NCBI GenBank assembly: GCA_910585905.1
Contig: CAJUID010000003.1
Coordinates: forward strand, 1 to 64,000
Reading direction: 5' to 3'
Length of the DNA stretch: 64,000 bases
Source of the DNA: an uncultured Lachnospiraceae bacterium
GTDB lineage: Bacteria > Bacillota > Clostridia > Lachnospirales > Lachnospiraceae
Part shown: one piece after another, positions 1-8,298 of the stretch
How positions within the stretch are numbered: the first letter of the stretch is position 1
How the letters are laid out: each line of letters begins with the position of its first letter
The notes under the pieces: model-generated
Told to the model about the DNA's origin: nothing
Database searches by the model: none
Seen by the model: the letters and a program-made list of their open reading frames with translations, nothing else
Translations under genes and position numbers: made by a program

Positions 1-85
1 AGAGCAAAATTGGTGAATGATATGTGTTATGGATAACTGCAGAGTATCTCTTCATGAAAAATGGGGAAAGTCAAAGAAATTTAAG
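1..85 (+). repeat. Diverged copy of an 80-bp interspersed sequence (second copy at 51708-51790)
   Basis: The block shares phased words with 51708-51790: AAAATTGG, ATGGATAA, TGCAGAGTATC, CTTC and AAAATGGGGA, in the same order and spacing. A shorter match to its tail (AAAATGGAGAAAGTCA) occurs near 22313. It lies just upstream of the LtaS-like gene, so it may hold part of that gene's leader. Function is unknown, and the left edge is cut by the window. Confidence 0.5.
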
Positions 86-143
86 ATTGACATTTAGAAT
101 AAGATGGTGGAAAATAAGTAGAAGTGCTGCATGGGGGATTTTT

Positions 144-2738
144 ATGATTAATAAATATTTTCGGTTTACTAAAAAAAGGATTGCCGTTTTCACGGTGCTG
201 GCGGCATTGATTATTGTTCTACAGATTATATTTACAGGTTCAATGATTGCCAGGCAAAAGGCGACAGTTGAGGCTGGTAATTCAGAAAGTGCCGTAATTG
301 GAATTTTAGATAAAACAGAACTTGTCAGGCAGAAATTCAAATTCCGGCGCAAAGTTATTTTAAGCGAATTTGCCTTGAATTTTGGTGCATTTGAGAGGGA
401 CAAGGTTGGGGATGAACTTCATATCCAGATGTTAGATGGAGACAATAATATTGTCTATGAGACGACAGTTCCAGTGGATAATATATCACCAAATGCATCT
501 TACCGCGTGGCAATGGATTATACCGTAACTATCCCGAAAGGCGTCACCTGCTGTATTAAGTTGAGCTGCAGTTCGAAAGGCAGGCAATATGACACCATCC
601 CTACATTAAATACCACAAATCGTACTGATCCCAATACGTATCTGTCGACTTTAAAGATGCAGACACGCAAAAAGTGCCTGAATATATCTTATACGTATTA
701 TTATCGACAGATTTTTCCGATTATTGCATTTGTGCTGGAGTTTGCCGTGCTGTTTGTCCTTTGTTTTGAGCGTGTGACGGAATATGGCAAGCAGATCCGC
801 AGGCGGATGAGGAAAGAGAAACGCCTTCACAAGAAGAAAAAGAGCCGTTCTTTGAAAGATTTTGTTAAGTGGTGCCTGGTAGAGCCAAAGGTTCTTCACG
901 GCGTGCGCATCGGAATGTCTGTGGTGAATCCGCTTTTTATCTTCTTTTTAATAGAACTGATGCATGACAATCTGCTAAATATGGGGCCTAATGTCTGGAT
1001 TTTTACATGGATTCTGCTTCTGGCAATCCAATTTGTGCTTTTTACAGTAATCGGCAATATGGGAATTGCGATTCTGGTTCTTGACCTGATCTTATTCCCT
1101 TGCGGGCTTGCAAATCTTGTTCTGCTAAATGTGCGCGGAACGCCGTTTTTGCCTTCTGACCTTTTAGCGCTTCGGACGGCAACGGAGGTGGCAAGCACGT
1201 ATACGATTTCTTTTACGCCGGCGCAGTTTGTAATCCTTCCAGCTTTTATCCTGTGGTGCTATATTATTTATAGATTCCGGATACCGGGCTTTCGGAAACG
1301 GGCTGCTAAACGTCTTATATCGGCGGCGCTTTCCTGCCTTGTTGTTGGGATTTTATATAATACGCCGATTCTTGAGGCCTGCAAAATTACAGACAATGTC
1401 TGGAATAAAGTTGCATCGTGCAGGACAAATGGCTTTTATATGAACTTTTTTATTAATATTCATTATCTGACGGTATCTAAGCCGTCTGGTTACTCCCAAG
1501 AAACGGTTGCAGAGATATTGGATAACTTTGAGGAAGAAAAATCTTCTTCTGCCACAAATACTGTGGTGGAGCCTGGGAAGAACCCGGATGAAGTTCTTGG
1601 CAATAGCGATTTTAAGACGAACCAAAGCTTGCAGGGCAAAAAACCAAATATTATTCTTATTATGAATGAGAGTCTAGCTGATTATGATTTGATTGGAAAG
1701 ACCAATTATAATAAGGACCCGCTTCCGTTTTTACACAGCATGAAGGAAAATACAATCTATGGTGAGGATTATGTGTCAATTTATGGAGCTGGAACCAGCA
1801 ATTCTGAGTTTGAGGCAATGACTGGTAATTCTATGAAATTTTTCCCAAGCGGCTGTAATGTTTACCAGCAGTTTATGCATGATTCTACGTTCTCTATGGC
1901 ATATTATTTAAAGTCACTTGGATACCAGACGATGGCTGTCCATCCAAGCAGCGGCGCAAATTGGAACCGCATTAAGACATATGAGAGTATGCGGTTTGAC
2001 CATTTTGTAACGATTGATGAGTTTAAGAATCCAGAATATGTCCGCTATATTAGTGACAAGGAAAGTTATAAAAAGGTAATTGAGTTATATGAAAAGAAGG
2101 AAAAGGGAACCCCTCTTTTTGCATTTGACATGACCATCCAGAATCATGGAGGATACCTTACCAATACCAACTGGAAAAATCCAGTTTATGTGAAGGGTTC
2201 TTTTTATGAGGAGGCAAGGGAATTCCTCTCAGCCACAAAGGTATCGGATGAGGCGTTTGAATATTTGGTTGATTATTTTAAGGAGCAGGATGAGCCAACG
2301 ATTATCTGTATGTTTGGCGACCACCAGCCATCTATTGAGACAGAGTTTTACGAAGAACTTATGGGGAAAAAGCAGGAGGATTGGGCGTTAGAAGATATCC
2401 AGAAACGTTATGTTACGCCATTTGTAATCTGGGCAAATTATGATATAGAGGAGAGCAGAAATGTTGTCCTTAGTAATAATTACCTTGAAAACCTGGTCTT
2501 AAAGCAGGCAGGGCTTGATTTACCGCTCTATAACCAGTATATTGAGAAGGTATCAGAAAAAATTCCTGTGATGAATGTGAATGGCTATATGGATACGAAC
2601 GGCAAATGGCATCGGTATGATACTGATGAGACAGACGAGATAAAGAAGCTATTAAATGAGTATGAGCTTTTACAATATGGCTATTACAGTGATATGGACA
2701 AAGATACTATGAAAAAATTATTTAAAATAACAGATTAG
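144..2738 (+). CDS. LTA synthase family sulfatase-fold membrane protein
   Basis: Predicted membrane-anchored phosphoglycerol/phosphoethanolamine transferase of the LtaS/alkaline-phosphatase superfamily, acting outside the membrane on lipid-linked polymers. The ATG at 144 is chosen over an upstream in-frame start at 24 because GGGGG lies just before it and a basic-hydrophobic N-terminus follows (MINKYFRFTKKR, then a TM helix). After a variable extracytoplasmic part of about 200 residues, a group of TM helices (about residues 200-450) precedes the catalytic domain from about residue 498. There NIILIMNES supplies the metal-binding Glu, GAGTSNSEFE (about 548-557) the likely Thr nucleophile with the family SEFE signature, and FGDHQPS (about 723-729) the Asp-His metal ligands. 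At 864 residues it is longer than classical LtaS (about 650) because of the N-terminal extension. The exact substrate is not deducible. Confidence 0.85.
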   Translation: MINKYFRFTKKRIAVFTVLAALIIVLQIIFTGSMIARQKATVEAGNSESAVIGILDKTELVRQKFKFRRKVILSEFALNFGAFERDKVGDELHIQMLDGDNNIVYETTVPVDNISPNASYRVAMDYTVTIPKGVTCCIKLSCSSKGRQYDTIPTLNTTNRTDPNTYLSTLKMQTRKKCLNISYTYYYRQIFPIIAFVLEFAVLFVLCFERVTEYGKQIRRRMRKEKRLHKKKKSRSLKDFVKWCLVEPKVLHGVRIGMSVVNPLFIFFLIELMHDNLLNMGPNVWIFTWILLLAIQFVLFTVIGNMGIAILVLDLILFPCGLANLVLLNVRGTPFLPSDLLALRTATEVASTYTISFTPAQFVILPAFILWCYIIYRFRIPGFRKRAAKRLISAALSCLVVGILYNTPILEACKITDNVWNKVASCRTNGFYMNFFINIHYLTVSKPSGYSQETVAEILDNFEEEKSSSATNTVVEPGKNPDEVLGNSDFKTNQSLQGKKPNIILIMNESLADYDLIGKTNYNKDPLPFLHSMKENTIYGEDYVSIYGAGTSNSEFEAMTGNSMKFFPSGCNVYQQFMHDSTFSMAYYLKSLGYQTMAVHPSSGANWNRIKTYESMRFDHFVTIDEFKNPEYVRYISDKESYKKVIELYEKKEKGTPLFAFDMTIQNHGGYLTNTNWKNPVYVKGSFYEEAREFLSATKVSDEAFEYLVDYFKEQDEPTIICMFGDHQPSIETEFYEELMGKKQEDWALEDIQKRYVTPFVIWANYDIEESRNVVLSNNYLENLVLKQAGLDLPLYNQYIEKVSEKIPVMNVNGYMDTNGKWHRYDTDETDEIKKLLNEYELLQYGYYSDMDKDTMKKLFKITD

Positions 2739-2776
2739 TACGGCATCCTGTACCGGCTGTTGGAAATGGAGAGAAT

Positions 2777-3688
2777 ATGGAAAATAGGGAACTGGAAAAG
2801 ATGATGAATGATTTTAAGGCTGCCGGAAGCGGACAGCCTTCTGAGGAGTTTGTGGAGAAATTAAAGTCTTCTTATGTGGCGGTGCCAGCCCTGATGCCGC
2901 CGAATACTGACCCGGAGATTATGAGGAGGTTAATCAATAATCCCGGAAAGGAGCAGGCAATCCCAAATGGTATCAGCCCGCAGCCTTGCCTTCTGGAAAA
3001 CGGAAAGGGAGACAAGCTTCTGGCTGTCTTTACTTCTGAAAAGGAGATGCAGAAAAATAAGGAGGCTCCTAAATTTCCGATTACGATGCGTGTCTCCTTT
3101 GAGGACTGTGTTAAGTTAATCAGGCAGAGCGATGAGATTACCGGTGCGGTTATTAACCCATTTACCCATAATATGGTTTTTCGTGTGGAGGAGAATAAGC
3201 CGGCACAGCAAAACCAGACAGTCCAGGTTACCATTGAGCAGTTCCACAACCTGACAAGGCAGCGGATGGAGACAAATTATCTTCCAAGGATTCTTTTCGA
3301 TCAAAAAGAGGAAGCGGTTATAAAACTTCGGGATGGGCGAGGGGAGTATTTAAGGGAACTCTATGAGGATTTGTATAATACGGAAGTTGCATGCCCATAT
3401 GCTGCAGATGATTTTGAAGTGATGAGCCTCAATATTAGTGACGAGTTGCTTTTGATGCGCGTTTCTATGCCAGAGATGAATCTGTCGGAGAGAATCTGCC
3501 CATGTGTTTTTGTTGGCTGGAACAAAAAAGCGCAGAAGATATGGTATTATTCTGTTGTCATTGAGAAAGGTAAGAAACATATGCTTTATGAACTGAAAGA
3601 GAATGGTGTTTCTGAGAATCTAGGCGAGGCACCGCAAGAGGGAAGCGAATTAACTACGATTATTGATTTAATTCAGGGCAAGGAGTGA
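2777..3688 (+). CDS. SseB-family protein (SseB N- and C-terminal domains)
   Basis: A soluble 303-residue protein. Residues about 70-140 (LLAVFTSEKEM, FEDCVKLI, GAVINPF) match my recall of the SseB N-terminal domain. The second half (LRDGRGEYLRELYEDLYNT and what follows) fits the SseB C-terminal domain. The family is named from E. coli enhanced serine sensitivity; its biochemical role is not established. GGAGAG lies just before the ATG, 38 nt after the preceding stop, and the next gene follows after 34 nt, so it looks like a middle member of a + strand run. The family call is fairly sure; the function is unknown. Confidence 0.7.
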   Translation: MENRELEKMMNDFKAAGSGQPSEEFVEKLKSSYVAVPALMPPNTDPEIMRRLINNPGKEQAIPNGISPQPCLLENGKGDKLLAVFTSEKEMQKNKEAPKFPITMRVSFEDCVKLIRQSDEITGAVINPFTHNMVFRVEENKPAQQNQTVQVTIEQFHNLTRQRMETNYLPRILFDQKEEAVIKLRDGRGEYLRELYEDLYNTEVACPYAADDFEVMSLNISDELLLMRVSMPEMNLSERICPCVFVGWNKKAQKIWYYSVVIEKGKKHMLYELKENGVSENLGEAPQEGSELTTIIDLIQGKE

Positions 3689-3722
3689 TTGAATCATCAT
3701 TTTAATATAGAAGGAGTTGGCA

Positions 3723-4586
3723 ATGAGAACTAAAATTGTAAGGGGAGCATTGACCCTGTTGTGTGCCTGCAGCTTGGCAGTTGGTATCACAGGCTGCTCG
3801 AATTCGTCAGAGGGAAAGGAAGAGAAACCATCAGAACAGCCGAAAAAACAAGTAGACTACAATGAGGATGAAAATTCAAACCTTGGACCGTGGGGGAGGG
3901 CAATGGGATCTGTCTTAATCTTTTTAAATGATGGAAACCCTTATTATTTTGGCGGCTATGAGCTGACAGAGGATAATAAAAATGGCGCTGCAAAGATTTT
4001 GTCTGCAAGCTGGGAGATTGAAGGCCGTGAAGATTTACTGGCGCAGATTCAGGATTTGCTGACGGCGGGAGGACGTGTCTCGTTCCGCAAGGAAGCAAAG
4101 GAGATGAATGCTATGTCGCCTAAGGAGCTAAAAACGGCGATGAAACAGCTTAGTGGCGATCTTCTGCTCCATTATAGGATGGTACAGTATAATTGGGGGA
4201 AATGGCAGGACAGGGGACTTCTGGCATGGGATATGTGCCGTGTTTCCCATCTTGTCCAATGGGGATATGTGGCAGGGTATCTAAACCGTGGAGAGGCACA
4301 GGCACTGATTGAGCCTGCGGCAAGAAGGCTTCAGAAAAAATTTTCAAGCTGGGAGGAAGTACAGAATAACTGGCTGGATGGATTTTGCCTTTTTGCAAAT
4401 ATTGATCCGGAAACGGCTAATACAGACTACACGAACCGAAAAAGCCTTTATGGGCGCCTTGTTCAAAATGAGGAGGAGCATAAGGAAAAGCCGCTCTATG
4501 ATGATAGCTTGTTTACGGAAGATATAACGGCGGTTCCCGGTGTGTCTTACAAAACAATTCTTAAGGAAGCGAAGAAAAAATCATGA
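3723..4586 (+). CDS. DUF1266-containing lipoprotein
   Basis: A 287-residue predicted lipoprotein. A basic N-terminus and hydrophobic stretch end in the lipobox ITGC with the acylated Cys at residue 25, followed by a Ser/Glu/Lys-rich linker. The C-terminal half (about 160-240), with LLAWDMCRVSHLVQWGY and WLDGFCLF, matches the DUF1266 pattern. The ATG at 3723 is preferred to the TTG at 3717 because AAGGAG at 3711-3716 sits at normal spacing only for the ATG. Its stop overlaps the start of the next gene (ATGA), so the two are translationally coupled. The function is unknown; DUF1266 proteins are often secreted or inner-membrane associated. Confidence 0.75.
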   Translation: MRTKIVRGALTLLCACSLAVGITGCSNSSEGKEEKPSEQPKKQVDYNEDENSNLGPWGRAMGSVLIFLNDGNPYYFGGYELTEDNKNGAAKILSASWEIEGREDLLAQIQDLLTAGGRVSFRKEAKEMNAMSPKELKTAMKQLSGDLLLHYRMVQYNWGKWQDRGLLAWDMCRVSHLVQWGYVAGYLNRGEAQALIEPAARRLQKKFSSWEEVQNNWLDGFCLFANIDPETANTDYTNRKSLYGRLVQNEEEHKEKPLYDDSLFTEDITAVPGVSYKTILKEAKKKS

Positions 4587-5311
4587 TATTATATTTAATA
4601 CGCCATGGAAGGCAAAACTGTTCTGACTGTAACCTGAATGTCCCATTAGCCGAGGAGGGCAGGAGGCAGGCTGTGCTTCTTGGAAAGCGGATGGAACGTT
4701 ATCCGGTAGATGCCCTCTACAGCAGCGACTTGCTCCGTGCTGTAGAGACTGCCCAGATTGCTTTTGCAGGCTGGCAGGATTTAATTGAGAACCATCAGAT
4801 ACGGCCTGGGTTAAAGGAAGTGAGTTTTGGTTCTCTGACAGGCATGGAAGATTTGCATGTTAAAGCATTTTACAAAGATTATTATAAAGAGCAGCTTTCG
4901 TTATTTTCAGGGCAGGAAAAGCAGGCAGTTGCCAACGTTGCGGGGAAAGCGGAGCATTATGTCGGGCAATTTTTTATTCCTCTGGAGGAAATGGTGTATC
5001 CAGAAGGCGAGAGTGGAGCCATGGTGTTAGAACGTGTTATGCCAGTAATTCAGGAATGGTTGGACAGCGGATACCAGAGCATTGCGGCTGTGACGCACGG
5101 GGGGCTGATCCGGATTCTTTTGTGTGCCCTGTTTGGCGGTGATTTTGCTAGGAGGCTACAATTTGGCACTTCGCTGGAAAATTGCAGCATTACGCAGATT
5201 AACTATGATCCTGGGAAAAATGCATTTTCGTTGGAACGGTTTAATGACTATGCACATATTGAGGAGGAGCCTTCGCTGCTTCGGAAAAACTTTTTAATGC
5301 CTGCGAACTAA
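4583..5311 (+). CDS. Histidine phosphatase (phosphoglycerate mutase-like) family protein
   Basis: A 242-residue member of the histidine phosphatase superfamily. The N-terminus carries the RHG triad with the phospho-accepting His at residue 8 (LIRHGRQ), then LAEEGRRQA and LYSSDLLRAVETA, both typical of branch 1. The second catalytic His is in AAVTHGGLIRILL near residue 175. It starts inside the stop of the DUF1266 lipoprotein gene (ATGA overlap). A mid-protein insert (about 90-130) separates the usual Glu region from the C-terminal His. The substrate cannot be told from sequence; broad phosphomonoesterase or nucleotide-loop activity is as likely as true mutase activity. Confidence 0.85.
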   Translation: MILYLIRHGRQNCSDCNLNVPLAEEGRRQAVLLGKRMERYPVDALYSSDLLRAVETAQIAFAGWQDLIENHQIRPGLKEVSFGSLTGMEDLHVKAFYKDYYKEQLSLFSGQEKQAVANVAGKAEHYVGQFFIPLEEMVYPEGESGAMVLERVMPVIQEWLDSGYQSIAAVTHGGLIRILLCALFGGDFARRLQFGTSLENCSITQINYDPGKNAFSLERFNDYAHIEEEPSLLRKNFLMPAN

Positions 5312-5345
5312 TTCTTAAAATCAACATATAGACGGGGGATAATAT

Positions 5346-5924
5346 ATGGAACGAGTGATACTGGCGTCTGCTTCTCCGAGAAGAAAGGAACTTCTCTCAC
5401 TGGTAGGAGTTGATTTTGAAATCCTCCCAAGTACCGGGGAAGAAATTTGTGAGGAAACGGAGCCGTCAAAGATGGTTGAAATCCTAGCTTTGCAAAAAGC
5501 GGAGGATGTCGCAAAGCAGCTTTCCAGCGATTTTATTGTGATTGGTGCGGATACTGTTGTAGCAAAGGATGGAGTCATTTTTGGAAAGCCGATGGATGAA
5601 AAACATGCGTCCGAGATGCTTACATGTCTGCAGGGTCAGAAACATCAGGTTTATTCGGGGGTTGCCCTTGTCTGGGCCAAGAATGGGACGACATATCGGA
5701 AACGGTTTTATGTTATGACAGAGGTTGAAGTTCTTCCGATGTCAGAACAGCAGATTCTTGGTTATATTGCTTCTGGTGATTGTATGGATAAAGCTGGGGC
5801 ATATGGAATTCAAGGATGCTTTGCGGAGTATATCTGTGGGATATCAGGAGATTTCTATAATGTTGTGGGGCTGCCGGTATCCCGGCTGATGCAGGAGCTA
5901 AGGCCGCTGCTGGCAGGGGGATAA
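5346..5924 (+). CDS. maf: Maf-like nucleoside triphosphate pyrophosphatase
   Basis: A 192-residue Maf/YhdE family protein predicted to hydrolyse non-canonical or specific nucleoside triphosphates to monophosphate and PPi (house-cleaning). Diagnostic motifs are the N-terminal LASASPRRKELL, the GADTVV core followed by GKP, KHQVYSGVAL, and GDCMDKAGAYGIQG near residue 155, which contains the substrate-binding KAGAYGIQG. The length equals the family norm. The ATG follows GGGGG at normal spacing, 34 nt after the phosphatase gene. In B. subtilis maf is linked to septum and DNA-damage functions; the immediate neighbours here do not repeat that locus. Confidence 0.93.
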   Translation: MERVILASASPRRKELLSLVGVDFEILPSTGEEICEETEPSKMVEILALQKAEDVAKQLSSDFIVIGADTVVAKDGVIFGKPMDEKHASEMLTCLQGQKHQVYSGVALVWAKNGTTYRKRFYVMTEVEVLPMSEQQILGYIASGDCMDKAGAYGIQGCFAEYICGISGDFYNVVGLPVSRLMQELRPLLAGG

Positions 5925-5950
5925 AGATAGAAGATTTTTTGAAATAAATA

Positions 5951-5978
5951 TTGACCTTTTCCAATTTTGTGATATAAT
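5951..5978 (+). promoter_or_regulatory. Sigma-A promoter for rpsU
   Basis: TTGACC at 5951-5956, a 16-nt spacer, and a perfect TATAAT at 5973-5978. It lies 110 nt upstream of rpsU, which leaves a leader of roughly 100 nt. Confidence 0.8.
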
Positions 5979-6087
5979 TAATCTTGTGCGTATGAGAGAA
6001 AGCGAATTCTTTCATGGTAAAATATTACCCTATACAGTTGTGTATTGAAGCATAATCTACAACTGAGGGGAGGTTAGGTGTGAGAAT

Positions 6088-6261
6088 ATGTCAAATGTAA
6101 TTGTAAAAGAAAATGAGACATTGGATAACGCTTTACGTCGTTTCAAAAGAAATTGTGCGAAAGCTGGAATCCAGCAGGAAATTCGTAAAAGAGAGCATTA
6201 TGAGAAGCCAAGTGTTCGTCGGAAGAAGAAATCCGAAGCAGCTCGTAAGCGCAAATACTAA
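6088..6261 (+). CDS. rpsU: 30S ribosomal protein S21
   Basis: A short, very basic 57-residue protein starting [20 protein letters not shown] and ending in [13 protein letters not shown], which is the full-length bS21 pattern for Firmicutes. bS21 binds the 30S platform near the anti-Shine-Dalgarno region. GGGGAGG at 6067-6073 precedes the ATG with a somewhat long gap; a GTG at 6079 between them is not in the S21 frame. It is monocistronic, between its own consensus promoter and a strong terminator. Confidence 0.95.
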   Translation: MSNVIVKENETLDNALRRFKRNCAKAGIQQEIRKREHYEKPSVRRKKKSEAARKRKY

Positions 6262-6280
6262 GATATGAACGATTATCCTT

Positions 6281-6310
6281 TTAAGAGGCTGTCCAGACAG
6301 TCTCTTTTTT
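6281..6310 (+). terminator. Rho-independent terminator of rpsU
   Basis: Stem AGAGGCTGTC / GACAGTCTCT with a short loop (one G-U pair), followed directly by TTTTTT. Confidence 0.9.
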
Positions 6311-6326
6311 CTATGTTATGAGTTAT

Positions 6327-6470
6327 TTATTCCCGCGAAGCAACGAGCCAAGCGCGAGCTTGCTCGCATTTGGCGACTGCCGCGAGGGTCAAATACCCCG
6401 CCCCTCTGGGGCGAACTTGCTAAAAAGAAGCTAAGTCATGCCCCGTTGCTTGCAGCGGGGTATTTGACTT
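6327..6470 (+). repeat. Interspersed GC-rich structured repeat, copy A
   Basis: A 144-bp block from TTATTCCCGCG to GCGGGGTATTTGACTT. It recurs at 32347-32485 and 32883-33025, with fragments at 14613, 33180 (inverted) and 35800. The arms CAAATACCCCGC and GCGGGGTATTTG pair around an inner CCCCGCCCC..GGGGCG hairpin, and GCGAGCTTGCTCGC forms a separate hairpin in the first third. It has no credible ORF. It lies just downstream of the rpsU terminator. Confidence 0.85.
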
Positions 6471-6657
6471 CTCAATTATATCTTGCAGTTGTGGCAGAGA
6501 TGTGTTATATTTAATATAAATTAGCTTGCTAATTAATGATAAACAGCCTTCACAGCCAATTTCATGAAAAGTATCAGAATCTTTTGTGTAAGCACAATGC
6601 TTCTGTGCTTTTCTGCAGTTGACCGTGAATCGTAACAAAGAAAGGGGTTATTACTTT

Positions 6658-7842
6658 ATGAGAAGTATAAAAAAGATATTTGCTGTTTTGGTTTCGGTTT
6701 CACTGTTGTTTTCAGCTGTAATGGTTCATAGTGCTTCTGTAGAGGCGGCAAAAAAGATTTCGCTAAGTCAAAAGAAATTAACTCTAAATGTAGGTGGTAG
6801 CAAGAAGCTAACGCTTAAAAATCTTCCTAAAAATCATAAAATTAAATGGTCATCAAGTAATAAGAAGGTTGCTGCAGTGTCTGCCACAGGGAAAGTGACA
6901 GCAAAAAAAGCGGGGAAGGCAGATATTATTGCTACAGTGCAGAAGAAAAGATATGTCTGCAAGTTAACTGTAAAAAAGAAGGCGCTTGATGTACCTGACG
7001 AGCCAAATGTGCCGGAGGCAGACCCGACAGATGGTGATGTATATTACACTACCCCGGATGATTACCGTGCATTGAGAAATGATATGGAATATGGTGAAGT
7101 TCGAACTTTAAAATATTATTCTACAACGACGGAGAAGGATCGGACACTTAGTGTGGTGCTGCCTCCGAACTATTCAGATCAGAAACAGTATCCAGTCTGC
7201 TATCTGCTGCACGGCCTGGGGCAGGACAATACTGACTGGCTCAATGCCAATGCGCCGCTTATTATAGGAAATATGATAAAAGCAGGAACAGCAGAGGAAA
7301 TGATACTGGTGCTGCCAAATTGCCGCGCAAGGGCGAATGATGCGGCTAATCCGCCGGATGCATTCAGCCTGGACAATTATCAGGCATTTGATAATTTTAT
7401 CAATGACCTGAGAGATAATGTTATGCCGTTTATAAAAGAAAATTTCTCAATTAAAGAGGGACGTGAAAATACAGCAATTGCAGGTTTTTCTATGGGTGGA
7501 AGGACGGCGCTGTATATTGGCATGAGTATGCAGGAGACGTTTGGTTATACGGGCGGTTTTTGCCCGGCGCCGGGGCTGTTTGCCTATACAATGAACGGTG
7601 TTACAGAGAAAGGTCTTTTTACGAAAGAGTCATTTAAGTTGGCAGATGCCTATGCAGATAATACGCTGGTTATGGTGGTGGCTGGAAAATCTGACACGAT
7701 TGTTGGGAATTATCCAGAGATATACCATAATGCGTTGCAGGAGAATGGCACGAAACATATCTGGTACCGGAAAGCTGGTGGGCACGATGTCAATGTTATG
7801 GATAATGCACTTTATAACTTTGCGTTGAGGATTTTTAAATGA
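6658..7842 (+). CDS. Secreted Big2-domain esterase (esterase D / feruloyl-esterase-like)
   Basis: A 394-residue exported protein. A signal peptide (about residues 1-31) is followed by a lysine-rich bacterial Ig-like group 2 domain (about 32-110: KISLSQKKLTLNVGGSKKLT, then IKWSSSN and GKVTAKKAGKADI), a short acidic linker, and an alpha/beta-hydrolase domain of the esterase D / XynZ type. Catalytic residues visible are Ser278 in GFSMGG and His376 in GGHDVNVM; YLLHGLG supplies the oxyanion region. The ATG at 6658 follows AAAGGGG; the ORF extends further upstream but without a signal-peptide-compatible start. It probably cleaves acyl or feruloyl esters on polysaccharide, with Big2 anchoring at the surface. 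Substrate unproven. Confidence 0.85.
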   Translation: MRSIKKIFAVLVSVSLLFSAVMVHSASVEAAKKISLSQKKLTLNVGGSKKLTLKNLPKNHKIKWSSSNKKVAAVSATGKVTAKKAGKADIIATVQKKRYVCKLTVKKKALDVPDEPNVPEADPTDGDVYYTTPDDYRALRNDMEYGEVRTLKYYSTTTEKDRTLSVVLPPNYSDQKQYPVCYLLHGLGQDNTDWLNANAPLIIGNMIKAGTAEEMILVLPNCRARANDAANPPDAFSLDNYQAFDNFINDLRDNVMPFIKENFSIKEGRENTAIAGFSMGGRTALYIGMSMQETFGYTGGFCPAPGLFAYTMNGVTEKGLFTKESFKLADAYADNTLVMVVAGKSDTIVGNYPEIYHNALQENGTKHIWYRKAGGHDVNVMDNALYNFALRIFK

Positions 7843-7867
7843 GAAATTAGAGGATATAGTATATAAA

Positions 7868-7928
7868 GAAAGCCTTGCTGATTTTTGTTTGTATGTTTCT
7901 GTACAAAATGTCAGTGAGGTTTTTTTGT
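7868..7928 (+). terminator. Rho-independent terminator after the esterase
   Basis: An imperfect stem, AAGCCTTGCTGATTTTTG against CAAAATGTCAGTGAGG, with a T-run (TTTTTTT) immediately after. Confidence 0.7.
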
Positions 7929-7977
7929 ATCTGCTGTCATTTTTTTGGGGGTTACTAGTTACGGCCATTCTAAATAT

Positions 7978-8145
7978 CATGCATAACACCAGCCGGCTTA
8001 TACTATCTGCCGCTGCATAACCAGCAGCTTTTGTTTTACTTATGTTGTTTTGGGCAGCCCACACGCATATTCCAGTAAATAGTCGTTCTCTTACGTGCAG
8101 GCACAACAAGTCTGGCTATTTTCACAAATTGCTAAGAATAGTAAC
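7978..8145 (+). repeat. Interspersed repeat with GAATAGTAAC tail, long copy
   Basis: Starts ATGCATAACACCAGCC and ends with TCTGGCTATTTTC, AAATT and GAATAGTAAC. The tail recurs at 16031-16065 (29 of 35 bases the same). Head and tail recur in a shorter form at 44238-44291. An internal word TGTTTTACTTATG recurs at 31901. It occupies most of the gap between the esterase terminator and the glnA promoter. No gene is seen in it. Confidence 0.55.
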
Positions 8146-8184
8146 TTTTATGGCAAGATTGGGAAAAGTCAAGGAGCGAAATCT

Positions 8185-8213
8185 TTGACAGATACCCTTT
8201 TAGCGTGTATAAT
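8185..8213 (+). promoter_or_regulatory. Consensus sigma-A promoter for glnA
   Basis: A perfect TTGACA at 8185-8190 and a perfect TATAAT at 8208-8213, separated by 17 nt. It is 85 nt upstream of the glnA start. No TnrA/GlnR-type palindrome is obvious. Confidence 0.9.
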
Positions 8214-8298
8214 GGTGAGAAATGTGTAAATTGGGGTATTTTGGATATTTTAAATAAAATCTTTGTTTGTATGAGGGACAGAAAGGAATGGTGTTGGA

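Noticed and set aside
5720..6015. 100-codon minus-strand ORF across the maf end and rpsU promoter
   Set aside because: It overlaps maf and a consensus promoter; no start signal.
7630..8109. 159-codon minus-strand ORF opposite the esterase end
   Set aside because: It overlaps the esterase coding sequence and a repeat; no start signal or recognisable domain.
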